Assembly: GCF_004803635.1 (NCBI RefSeq)
Contig: NZ_SSWX01000025.1
Span: 1 to 58,240, forward strand
Reading direction: 5' to 3'
Length of the DNA stretch: 58,240 bases
Source of the DNA: Lampropedia aestuarii
GTDB lineage: Bacteria; Pseudomonadota; Gammaproteobacteria; Burkholderiales; Burkholderiaceae_C
Shown here: positions 36,990 to 44,495 of the stretch, one piece after another
Layout of the letters: each line of letters starts with the position of its first letter
Numbering within the stretch: position 1 is the first letter of the stretch
The notes under the pieces: generated by a model
What the model was told of the DNA's origin: nothing
The model's input: only the letters and a program-made list of their open reading frames with translations
The model's database searches: none
Program-made: the position numbers and the translations under genes

Positions 36990-37841
36990 ATGACCAGCCG
37001 CTCAAACGCAGCCACGGCCAATAGCGCGATCGAGTTGGACTACCAGGACCAGGACTTTCAGCGCATCCGCAGCATGATTTTTGCGCAAGCCGGCATTTAC
37101 CTGCACGAGGGCAAACGGGCGATGGTGTTCAACCGCCTCTCAAAACGCCTGCGGCAAACCCAGCAGCGCAGCTTTAGCGACTACCTGGATGCCTTGGACT
37201 GCTCGGCTGACAGCCCAGAGTGGGAGTTCTTCATCAATGCGCTGACCACCAACCTCACGGCCTTTTTTCGTGAGGCTCACCACTTTGACATGCTGCGTGA
37301 GATGCTGCAAAACAAGCCGGCCAAGCAGGCTTGGTCAATCTGGAGCGGCGCCACCGCCAGTGGCGAAGAAGCTTACTCGATTGCCATCACTGCTGCTGCC
37401 AGCCTGCCCGCAGCGCAAGAGAGTGTGCGCATCATCGCCAGTGACATCAATACCCACACCTTGGCACGCGCCAGCCAAGGCATCTACCCACTCAGCAAAG
37501 TGGAACACCTGGGCGATGGCATCCTGAAAAATTACTTCCAACGCGGCACCGGCGAGCGCGATGGCCTGGTGCGTATCCAACCTTGGCTGACCCAATGGAT
37601 TGCATTCACACAAATTAACCTGCAAAGCCACAGCTGGCCAACGGACATCGCCCAACTCAATGCCATCTTCTGTCGTAACGTATTGATTTACTTTCAAGAA
37701 ACCACCCAGCGCCAGGTGCTAGAGCGGCTGCACCACGCATTGGCCCCAGGCGGCTACTTGTTCATGGGCCATGCTGAACATCTGGGCAAACACGAGGACC
37801 TGTTCAAGCCGATTGGAAAGACGGTGTATGCAAAACGCTGA
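36990..37841 (+). CDS. cheR: Chemotaxis protein methyltransferase CheR
   Basis: A 283-residue AdoMet-dependent enzyme that methylates glutamates on chemoreceptors. The N-terminal helical domain (FQRIRSMIFAQAGIYLHEGK, TNLTAFFREAHHF) precedes the methyltransferase domain (SIWSGATASGEEAYSIAITA, ASDINTHTLARASQGIYP, IFCRNVLIYF). The start is uncertain: ATG 36990 or GTG 36927; neither has a strong ribosome site. It overlaps cheD by 14 bases. Confidence 0.93.
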   Translation: MTSRSNAATANSAIELDYQDQDFQRIRSMIFAQAGIYLHEGKRAMVFNRLSKRLRQTQQRSFSDYLDALDCSADSPEWEFFINALTTNLTAFFREAHHFDMLREMLQNKPAKQAWSIWSGATASGEEAYSIAITAAASLPAAQESVRIIASDINTHTLARASQGIYPLSKVEHLGDGILKNYFQRGTGERDGLVRIQPWLTQWIAFTQINLQSHSWPTDIAQLNAIFCRNVLIYFQETTQRQVLERLHHALAPGGYLFMGHAEHLGKHEDLFKPIGKTVYAKR

Positions 37842-38478
37842 AGCATCCAAGCCGCACAGCGATGCCGATCTGACCTACTGCCAAGGAGCAACCAGCCGCT
37901 ACTTTGACCGGGAGTTCCAGCAAGCGGCGATCAAAATCCATCCCGGCGGCTATGCCGCCACTGCCAGCGACTACGCTATCACCACGGTGCTGGGCTCCTG
38001 CATCTCGGCCTGCATCTGGTCGCCGCAACTCGGTATCGGCGGCATGAACCATTTCATGTTGCCCGACTCGGACAATACCGCACCGATGTCACAGGGGCTC
38101 TACGGTATCATGGCCATGGAACTGCTGATCAACGCCTTGATGAAACTCGGCGTGCCACGCGCGCAATTACAAGCCAAGATTTTTGGCGGCGCTCAACTGC
38201 TAATGCCAACCGGCAATAGCCTGGCCTTTGGCAACGTCGGCGAGCGCAATACCCAGTTTGTCGAAAACTACCTGCAGGAAGAGCGCATCCCCATCATTGC
38301 CAAAGACCTGCTGGGCAGGCAGCCCAGGCGCTTGGTGTTTTTTCCAAAAACCGGTGCAGCCCTGGTCAAACGTCTAGGTGCAGTCTCCTTCACGGAACAA
38401 GAAATGGTGCAGCAAAGCCGCAGTGCGCTGCGGTTGGCGCAGCGCAATGCGGGTGGCTCGGTCGAGCTTTTTGACTAA
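37828..38478 (+). CDS. cheD: Chemoreceptor glutamine deamidase CheD
   Basis: A 216-residue CheD protein. The catalytic Cys and His are in VLGSCISACIW and GIGGMNHFMLP; the Thr region is PTGNSLAFGNVGERN. It deamidates receptor glutamines to create methylation sites for CheR. It starts inside the cheR end, showing coupling. Confidence 0.92.
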   Translation: MQNAEASKPHSDADLTYCQGATSRYFDREFQQAAIKIHPGGYAATASDYAITTVLGSCISACIWSPQLGIGGMNHFMLPDSDNTAPMSQGLYGIMAMELLINALMKLGVPRAQLQAKIFGGAQLLMPTGNSLAFGNVGERNTQFVENYLQEERIPIIAKDLLGRQPRRLVFFPKTGAALVKRLGAVSFTEQEMVQQSRSALRLAQRNAGGSVELFD

Positions 38479-38526
38479 ACACATAACGGCCCCTGCACAC
38501 TGACCACCACGATTGATTAGCCCCTG

Positions 38527-39759
38527 ATGTCCACCACTTTGCCGCACGAGACCATACCCACCGCTTCGCTCATCAAAGTGCTGGTAGTCGATGACTCTGC
38601 ACTGGTGCGCCAGCTGCTCAAAACCATCATCGATGCGCAAGAGGGCATGCAATGCATTGGTGTGGCCAAACATGCCGATATGGCGCTGCGCATGGTCAAG
38701 GAGCTGCACCCTGATGTGCTGACACTCGATGTCGAAATGCCCGGCATGAGTGGGCTGCAGCTGCTCAGAATCTTGATGCACTCACAGCCACTGCCTGTGA
38801 TCATGGTCTCCTCGCTCACCCTCGACGGTGCCCAAACTACCTTGGACGCACTTGAATTAGGCGCGCTGGACTTTGTCACCAAACCCAGCGTAGGGGTGGC
38901 CGACGGTTTGACACAACTGGCCCAGCAAGTGGTGGAGAAAATACGCACCGCCGCAACAGCCCGCATCGGCTACGCCGTCAAGCCGCAGCCAGCGCGCCGT
39001 GTGGCAGAGCCAGCTGCAGCATTCACGCCCACCAAGCCATTCCCACCCAATCCGCTGCACTGGCACCCAACCGGACCTCACGCTCATCCAACAGCCAAAG
39101 CCCCCCCCAAAGTCGCGGCGCATGCGCCAAGGCACACGCAGCACCTGCCCCATACCGCAATCAAGCTGATTGCCATTGGCGCATCCACTGGCGGAACAGA
39201 TGCCATTCGCACCATTTTGCAAGCAATGCCTGCGCTTTGCCCACCCATTGCCATCGTGCAGCACATGCCGGCCGGCTTTACACGCAGTTTTGCCGAGCGC
39301 TTGAACAGCATGTGCGCCATTGAAGTGCACGAGGCAGAAGACGGCGAGCGGCTGCAACGCGGCCACGCCTATATTGCCCCGGGCGGCCGACACTTGCGCA
39401 TCCGCCAGAACGCCGGCATCGCACAGATCGCTTTGGGTGACGATGAGCCGGTGCTGCGCCACCGCCCTTCAGTCGATGCCTTGTTCCGCTCAATCCCCCA
39501 CACCATAGGTGCCACGCACTGCGTGGCCGCGCTCCTGACCGGCATGGGCGCCGATGGCGCAGCTGCGATGCTGGAGCTGCGCTTGGCCGGCGCCCACACC
39601 ATTGCACAAGATGCAGAGTCCTGCGTGGTCTATGGCATGCCGCGCGAAGCCGCGCTGCTGGGTGCGGCCAGCGAAATACGGCCGCTAGCGCACATTGCCC
39701 AGGCCATTCTGGACTATGCCGAGACTCGCCAAGCACCACTAAGCAAGCCCCATTCATAA
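38527..39759 (+). CDS. cheB: Chemotaxis methylesterase/deamidase CheB
   Basis: A 410-residue protein with an N-terminal receiver (VLVVDDSALVRQLLKTI, phospho-acceptor Asp in LTLDVEMPGMSG), a long His/Pro/Ala-rich linker (about 150-210) and a C-terminal esterase domain with Ser in IGASTGGTDAI, His in VQHMPAGFT and Asp in TGMGADGAAAM. It removes methyl groups from receptors. It is the last gene of the operon; no receptor or flagellar gene follows. Confidence 0.94.
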   Translation: MSTTLPHETIPTASLIKVLVVDDSALVRQLLKTIIDAQEGMQCIGVAKHADMALRMVKELHPDVLTLDVEMPGMSGLQLLRILMHSQPLPVIMVSSLTLDGAQTTLDALELGALDFVTKPSVGVADGLTQLAQQVVEKIRTAATARIGYAVKPQPARRVAEPAAAFTPTKPFPPNPLHWHPTGPHAHPTAKAPPKVAAHAPRHTQHLPHTAIKLIAIGASTGGTDAIRTILQAMPALCPPIAIVQHMPAGFTRSFAERLNSMCAIEVHEAEDGERLQRGHAYIAPGGRHLRIRQNAGIAQIALGDDEPVLRHRPSVDALFRSIPHTIGATHCVAALLTGMGADGAAAMLELRLAGAHTIAQDAESCVVYGMPREAALLGAASEIRPLAHIAQAILDYAETRQAPLSKPHS

Positions 39760-39804
39760 GCTTGGCATACGAGCTGCGAAGCTGAAAGCGTCACCACCTC
39801 CCTG

Positions 39805-40086
39805 TTGACCAAACCCTGCTCAGGCGGCTGGGCTGGTGCAGAAAAAGATGGGTTAATACAAGCAAGCAATCAGGCTGTCTTTAGTAGCGCGTGCATGTGC
39901 AGGATGTTGGACTTACACCCTAGCGGTTATTACGCCTGGAAGCCCAAGCCTGAGAGTGAGCGTGCCCTTGACGACCTTAGGCTGCTGGGAGGCTCAAAAC
40001 TGTCTAGTAAATACTGGTCGATTCATACTCGCTCTAACCCTTCACGCAAAACCACAGACATCTCCTCCAGTATGATTCACCTATGA
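39805..40086 (+). pseudogene. IS3-family transposase (OrfB) fragment
   Basis: A 93-codon frame whose part SSACMCRMLDLHPSGYYAWK (then PKPESERALDDLRLLG) matches the start of IS3-family OrfB transposases (MCRVLGVSRSGYYAW type). The DDE catalytic core is missing and the frame turns into unrelated sequence after about residue 65. No terminal inverted repeats were found. It is a relic at the left side of the integrated element. Confidence 0.65.
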
Positions 40087-40126
40087 AACGCAAGCATACT
40101 CGTATAGTTATCGAATTTTTTACTCT

Positions 40127-40135
40127 GGAATCGAA
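40127..40135. other. Candidate left attachment core
   Basis: GGAATCGAA, identical to the T-loop sequence of tRNA-Cys at 42731-42739. ATCGAATTT occurs twice here (40110-40118 and 40130-40138). The bases to its left do not match the tRNA 3' end, so the assignment is only a possibility. Confidence 0.3.
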
Positions 40136-40159
40136 TTTATTTATATAAATTAGCTACTT

Positions 40160-40335
40160 ATCAGGGTGAGGGGAGCCATTAGGCTGTGGTTAAACCGTCG
40201 AACCCGAAGGGCTGTCCACATCAGGTTATCCACGGGCATAGCCGGTGGGTAACGTGTTGTGGTCAGGACGGCTTATCCACGGTCAACGGCGTTGGGGGCG
40301 GGGCTCCGCCTCCAGGTCACCGACTAGGTGACAGT
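40160..40335. other. Origin-like region of the mini-element
   Basis: Contains two identical DnaA-box-like 9-mers TTATCCACG (40226-40234 and 40273-40281), a weaker one CTGTCCACA (40212-40220), a GC-rich hairpin GGCGG-GGCT-CCGCC (40297-40310) and a perfect inverted repeat GTCACC-GACTA-GGTGAC (40316-40332). Together with the replication initiator downstream this suggests a replication origin; the nick site is not identified. Confidence 0.5.
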
Positions 40336-40369
40336 GGTTTCAAGTTCCCTGACCTGCTATGCTTCGCCT

Positions 40370-40747
40370 ATGTCTACACTTAAACCCATTCAAGGCAAAA
40401 CACCTCCAGCAACCGAGCAAGAGGTGCAAGAGCGCTATGCGTTGATGGACAAGGCCATCCGTCAAACAGGGCTGCAAATTGACGAGCTTGAATCAGCACT
40501 GGGTATGTACATGGTAGGCTTTCACTTTGGCTGGAAAGTGCTGCATGTCATCCACAGCAAAAAGACTATTGCCAAGTACGAAGGCATCTTAGGCATCAAG
40601 GTGCGCGAGGCTTTTCCAGAGTACGGCCCTGATGCAGATCGCACCAATGCATTCAAACTGATCAAGTCAGTTTCCAGCTTCTGGAAGCTGGTTTCAGGTG
40701 ACGAGCGCCCACCGATTCAGCTGGATAAGCGCACAATTCAAGATTAG
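40370..40747 (+). CDS. Hypothetical protein of the mini-element
   Basis: A 125-residue protein that I do not recognise. It is mainly helical and mixed-charge, with GLQIDELESALGMYMVGFHF and HVIHSKKTIAKYEGILGIKV in the centre, no signal peptide and no membrane helix. ATG 40370 is preferred over the GTG at 40328. It is directly upstream of the replication initiator gene, with 51 nt between them that contain a promoter-like and operator-like region. A regulatory or replication-accessory role is possible from position alone. Confidence 0.7.
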   Translation: MSTLKPIQGKTPPATEQEVQERYALMDKAIRQTGLQIDELESALGMYMVGFHFGWKVLHVIHSKKTIAKYEGILGIKVREAFPEYGPDADRTNAFKLIKSVSSFWKLVSGDERPPIQLDKRTIQD

Positions 40748-40750
40748 GGA

Positions 40751-40798
40751 ACTTTAAATCCCTTGACAGGAATTTTATATTCCCTTTAAATAGGGAGC
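40751..40798 (+). promoter_or_regulatory. Promoter/operator region of rep
   Basis: Contains TTGACA (40763-40768) and, 17 nt later, TTAAAT (40786-40791) as a possible -35/-10 pair. CTTTAAAT occurs twice (40752-40759 and 40784-40791), and GGAAT-TTTAT-ATTCC (40769-40783) is a perfect inverted repeat between the two hexamers. The arrangement looks like an autoregulated promoter. The AGGGAG before the ATG is only 1 nt away, unusually close for a ribosome site. Confidence 0.5.
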
Positions 40799-41695
40799 AT
40801 GAAATTCCCTATCCGTTTTACACAACCAGCGCCTAGCGCTGCTCCCGCATCTGCAAGCGCCACGCATGACGCGCAGAGGGGCCCCGCTTGCGGGGAGACT
40901 GGCGCGGCATCGGGGCGCTTGCAAGAAGCGGGCGGAACGCCTGCTTCTGGGCTTGTCAAAATATCAACAAGTGCGACGACCTATCGTGACTTCATTGAAA
41001 TTGACCCCAAAAAAACACGAGTCCAAAGACTCAGAAAAACAATTCCCTCAGCTGCTAATCTGCTGCAACAAGCCCTAGGCCCAAAACGCTACAAAGCGGC
41101 CATGATCACCTTGACCTACCGGGGTGTGGACGACTTCGAGCCCAAGCACATTTCACGCTTCTTGGACTCAGCCCGCAAGTGGATGGCAAGACGCGGCTAC
41201 AAGCTGCATTACGTGTGGGTGGCAGAGCTGCAAAAACGCGGGGCGCTTCACTACCATGTGCTGATCTGGCTACCCAAAGGCTTGACCCTGCCAAAGCCCG
41301 ATAAACAAGGCTGGTGGCCGCATGGCATGAGCAAGATTGAGTGGGCACGCAACGCAGTAGGCTATATGGTTAAGTACCTGTCGAAGATGGACAGCGAAGG
41401 AAGCTTTCCAAAAGGGTGCAGACTCAGCGGTCGTGGTGGCTTGGACGCTTCGGCACGCTCTATTTGCCGGTGGATCAATTACTCAAGCTGGCTCAAACGC
41501 ATAGCCGGTGTCAACACTCCCATCAAACGCATCAAAGGCCTTGGACTGGTCAACATGGCAAGCGGGGAAGTGCTGCGCAGTCCTTGGCAGGTCATCGTGG
41601 CAGGAGGAAAAATCATCGTTTACCAAGTCTTCGAGCTGGTCGGTGGCGTCGACTACCACGGCCCCTACTCCATGCTGAAAGAATCGCATGACTGA
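40799..41695 (+). CDS. rep: HUH-endonuclease replication initiator (dual-tyrosine, gpA type)
   Basis: A 298-residue rolling-circle replication protein. Motif I is MITLTYRG (residues 102-109), the HUH motif is HYHVLIW with His151 and His153, and motif III is GYMVKYLSK with Tyr189 and Tyr193 four residues apart, each in a YxxK unit. Paired tyrosines in this spacing are the mark of phiX174 gpA-type initiators. Residues 1-60 are Ala/Ser/Gly-rich and disordered. It would nick the origin, stay covalently bound and reseal single-stranded circles. The integrase gene overlaps its end by eight bases. Confidence 0.85.
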   Translation: MKFPIRFTQPAPSAAPASASATHDAQRGPACGETGAASGRLQEAGGTPASGLVKISTSATTYRDFIEIDPKKTRVQRLRKTIPSAANLLQQALGPKRYKAAMITLTYRGVDDFEPKHISRFLDSARKWMARRGYKLHYVWVAELQKRGALHYHVLIWLPKGLTLPKPDKQGWWPHGMSKIEWARNAVGYMVKYLSKMDSEGSFPKGCRLSGRGGLDASARSICRWINYSSWLKRIAGVNTPIKRIKGLGLVNMASGEVLRSPWQVIVAGGKIIVYQVFELVGGVDYHGPYSMLKESHD

Positions 41696-42653
41696 CAAGA
41701 TGCCGCCACGTTTGAACCAAAAGGGCCGCATGTGGTTTCACACTACCAAAGGCCGTAATCGTGTCTGGACACCTCTGTCAAGCGACCTAGAGGAAGCCAA
41801 AGTCTTATGGGCGCAGATTGAGGCCAACACCACCATAGACGCGCCAGACTCCGTATCCGAAGTCATCAAGCGCTACATGCAAGACGTGATGCCCAAAAAA
41901 GCCCCACGCACACGCAAAGACAACGAAGCAGAAATGCCCAATCTGTTGCGTGCTTTTGGTGCCATGCGCATAGGCGATGTACAGCCGTTTCATGTGCGCA
42001 AGTACATGGACCAGCGGGGCGAGTCTGCACCAGTCAGAGCCAATAGAGAAAAGGCTCTGCTCTCTCACATCTTTAACAAGGCACGTGAATGGGGCTACAC
42101 CAACACAGCCAACCCATGCCAAGGCGTGCGGGGCTTTCGTGAAACGGGCCGCACACGCTACGTGCAAGATGCAGAGTTTGCCGCTGTCAAACGTGCGGCA
42201 AGCCCTGTGGTAGCTGACGCTATGGACTTGGCGTACTTGACCGCTCAACGCCCTGCTGACCTGCTAAAAATGCAATGGGCAGATGTGTACCTTGGGGCAT
42301 TGCATGTGCGCCAGAACAAAACTGGGGCACGTCTGGCGATTGAGTTATCGGGTGATCTCGCTTCGGTCGTTGAGCGTATCCAAAGCCGTGAGGTGTCACA
42401 GAAAAGCGATTGGATTTTGCAGCGTGACAACGGCGAGGCGTTGAGCTATGCGGGGCTGTTTCAGGGCTTTGACAAAGCACGACAGGCCGCAGGCGTGATT
42501 TTCCAGTTCCGTGACATTCGCGCTAAAGCGGCTACCGATCTTGGCGACCTGGCCCACGCTCAACAGCTTTTAGGCCATAGCAAACGGGATATGACGGAAC
42601 ACTATGTCCGCTCCCGGCAAGGCATCAAAGTGATGCCACTGCGCCTTAGATAA
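41688..42653 (+). CDS. int: Tyrosine-type phage integrase
   Basis: A 321-residue site-specific recombinase. An N-terminal arm-binding part is followed by the core-binding domain (about 55-140) and the catalytic domain with Arg188 (TAQRPADLLK), Lys211 (QNKTGARL), Arg278 in FRDIRAKAATD (the usual His of HxxR is Arg here, a form seen in some phage integrases), His297 in LLGHSKRD and nucleophile Tyr306 in EHYVRS. It overlaps rep and ends 64 nt from a tRNA-Cys gene, its likely attachment site. Confidence 0.93.
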   Translation: MTDKMPPRLNQKGRMWFHTTKGRNRVWTPLSSDLEEAKVLWAQIEANTTIDAPDSVSEVIKRYMQDVMPKKAPRTRKDNEAEMPNLLRAFGAMRIGDVQPFHVRKYMDQRGESAPVRANREKALLSHIFNKAREWGYTNTANPCQGVRGFRETGRTRYVQDAEFAAVKRAASPVVADAMDLAYLTAQRPADLLKMQWADVYLGALHVRQNKTGARLAIELSGDLASVVERIQSREVSQKSDWILQRDNGEALSYAGLFQGFDKARQAAGVIFQFRDIRAKAATDLGDLAHAQQLLGHSKRDMTEHYVRSRQGIKVMPLRLR

Positions 42654-42657
42654 AAGT

Positions 42658-42675
42658 GTGTACATCAGGTGTACA
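42658..42675. repeat. Tandem GTGTACA motifs
   Basis: GTGTACA at 42658-42664 and 42669-42675, 11 bp apart and so on the same helix face, between int and tRNA-Cys. Integrase arm sites are often arranged like this. Confidence 0.4.
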
Positions 42676-42676
42676 A

Positions 42677-42708
42677 AAGGGCTTACACCTTTTAGAGTGT
42701 AAGCCCTT
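42677..42708. terminator. Terminator between int and tRNA-Cys
   Basis: Perfect 12-bp stem AAGGGCTTACAC/GTGTAAGCCCTT with an 8-nt loop; A- and T-rich flanks on both sides suggest action on both strands. Confidence 0.8.
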
Positions 42709-42716
42709 GATTTATA

Positions 42717-42790
42717 TGGAGGCGCGACCCGGAATCGAACCGGGCTAAACGGATTTGCAATCCGCTGCATAACCTCTTTGCTATCGCGCC
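42717..42790 (-). tRNA. tRNA-Cys (anticodon GCA)
   Basis: A 74-nt tRNA on the minus strand with acceptor GGCGCGA/TCGCGCC, anticodon loop TTGCAAA giving GCA, T arm CCCGGTTCGATTCCGGG and encoded CCA (42717-42719). Its 3' end faces the int gene, the usual orientation for a tRNA used as an integration site. The gene is intact. Confidence 0.96.
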
Positions 42791-42915
42791 ATGTCTGCTT
42801 TTGTTCAAACAGAAAAACCTATTCTACACAAGTTTTTGGCTTCGTGCAGCGAGTGCATGAAAGCACCGTGTTTTTTCTGCTCAGCCAACAGATTTTCACT
42901 CTGTTGGCTCGTGGT

Positions 42916-44184
42916 TTAGGCTTTTTTGCTTTCCTCGCGCAACACCATCAGTGGTGGCTTGTTCTCGGTGATGGTGGCTTCTTCGACAACGACTTTGTCG
43001 ACGTTGCTCATCGAGGGCAGCTCGTACATCGTCGACATCAGCGCTTGCTCCAGAATCGAACGCAGGCCACGCGCACCGGTTTTGCGGGCAATGGCTTTGC
43101 GGGCCACGGCTTTGAGCGCTTCTGGGCGGATCTCCAGCTCGGCGTCTTCCATCGCAAACAGCTTGGCGTATTGCTTCACCACCGCATTGCGTGGCTCGGT
43201 CAGAATTTGCACCAAAGCATTTTCGTCCAGCTCGGTCAATGCAGTGACCACCGGCAGTCGGCCAATCAGCTCGGGGATGATGCCGTACTTGATCAGGTCT
43301 TCTGGCTCGATCTCCGAGAACAGCTCGGTGATGCTGCGGTTTTGTTTGGATTTGACGGCTGCGCCAAATCCAATGCCCGAAGCTTGCGTGCGGTTTTCAA
43401 TGACTTTTTCAAGGCCCGCAAACGCACCGCCGCAGATGAACAAGATATTGGTCGTGTCGACCTGCAAAAAGTCTTGATTGGGGTGCTTGCGCCCGCCTTG
43501 TGGTGGAATGCTGGCGACCGTGCCTTCAATCAGTTTCAGCAGCGCTTGTTGAACACCTTCGCCCGAGACGTCGCGGGTGATCGATGGGTTGTCCGCCTTG
43601 CGCGAAATTTTGTCAATTTCGTCGATGTAGACAATTCCGCGTTGCGCTTCTTCGACTTTGTAGTCGCAGCTTTGCAAAAGCTTTTGCACGATGTTCTCAA
43701 CATCCTCACCCACATAACCGGCTTCGGTCAGCGTGGTTGCATCTGCCATCACAAAGGGTACGTTGAGCATTTTGGCCAGGGTTTGGGCCAACAAGGTTTT
43801 GCCTGAGCCGGTGGGGCCAATCAACAAAATATTGCTTTTGGACAACTCGACATCGTCTTTGGCGCCGCTCAAGTCTTTGTGCCACAAACGTTTGTAGTGG
43901 TTGTAGACCGCCACGGCCAAGGCTTGTTTGGCCTTGTCCTGGCCAATCACATAGTTGTCCAGATTGCCTTTGATCTCTGTGGGGGTAGGCAAGCTGGGGC
44001 GCGCATTCGCGTCCACGCCGACCTCCTTGACCTCTTCCTGCACGATTTCATTGCACAGGTCGATGCATTCATCACAGATGAATACGGACGGCCCTGCAAT
44101 GAGCTTTTTCACTTCATGCTGGCTTTTGCCGCAAAAAGAACAGTAAAGCGTTTTTTCGCTAGAAGGGTTTTTCTTCTCAGCCAT
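42916..44184 (-). CDS. clpX: ATP-dependent Clp protease ATP-binding subunit ClpX
   Basis: A 422-residue AAA+ unfoldase. The N-terminal zinc finger has four cysteines ([20 protein letters not shown]). Walker A is [15 protein letters not shown], Walker [11 protein letters not shown], and the pore loop and sensor regions follow ([31 protein letters not shown]). It feeds substrates to ClpP. It is not next to clpP but 10 kb away on the opposite strand, beyond the chemotaxis operon and the mini-element. Confidence 0.97.
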   Translation of the reverse strand: MAEKKNPSSEKTLYCSFCGKSQHEVKKLIAGPSVFICDECIDLCNEIVQEEVKEVGVDANARPSLPTPTEIKGNLDNYVIGQDKAKQALAVAVYNHYKRLWHKDLSGAKDDVELSKSNILLIGPTGSGKTLLAQTLAKMLNVPFVMADATTLTEAGYVGEDVENIVQKLLQSCDYKVEEAQRGIVYIDEIDKISRKADNPSITRDVSGEGVQQALLKLIEGTVASIPPQGGRKHPNQDFLQVDTTNILFICGGAFAGLEKVIENRTQASGIGFGAAVKSKQNRSITELFSEIEPEDLIKYGIIPELIGRLPVVTALTELDENALVQILTEPRNAVVKQYAKLFAMEDAELEIRPEALKAVARKAIARKTGARGLRSILEQALMSTMYELPSMSNVDKVVVEEATITENKPPLMVLREESKKA

Positions 44185-44495
44185 TCAAAAAGTACCTTTG
44201 AATCATAGAAACCGGATGATTTGCTGCAGGCGATGCCGACTTAAACGACCAACAAGCACTTGCACAAGCATCTTACATATACCTGTCAATAAGGAGGCCG
44301 TTATAACCGAAAACGCCGACCACTGCATCAAATGTCTAAATGTCTGCACGGGCAACGGGATTGTTTGGCCTCGGGCTCTTAGAGCCTGTTCAAGGCGCGA
44401 TTGCAAGCTATGCAAACGTCTCCTCGCAAGGCCATAAGCATCTTTACCCTGCTCCCTTGTGTAAATACCTGCGACCAGGACCTGCCTCTTGGCAC
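44185..44495. other. Intergenic region upstream of clpX
   Basis: No supported gene. It should hold the clpX promoter. GGCTCTTAGAGCC at 44386-44398 region is a palindromic joint of the intergenic-repeat terminus (CTTAGAGCCTGTTCA). Nothing else clear. Confidence 0.4.
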
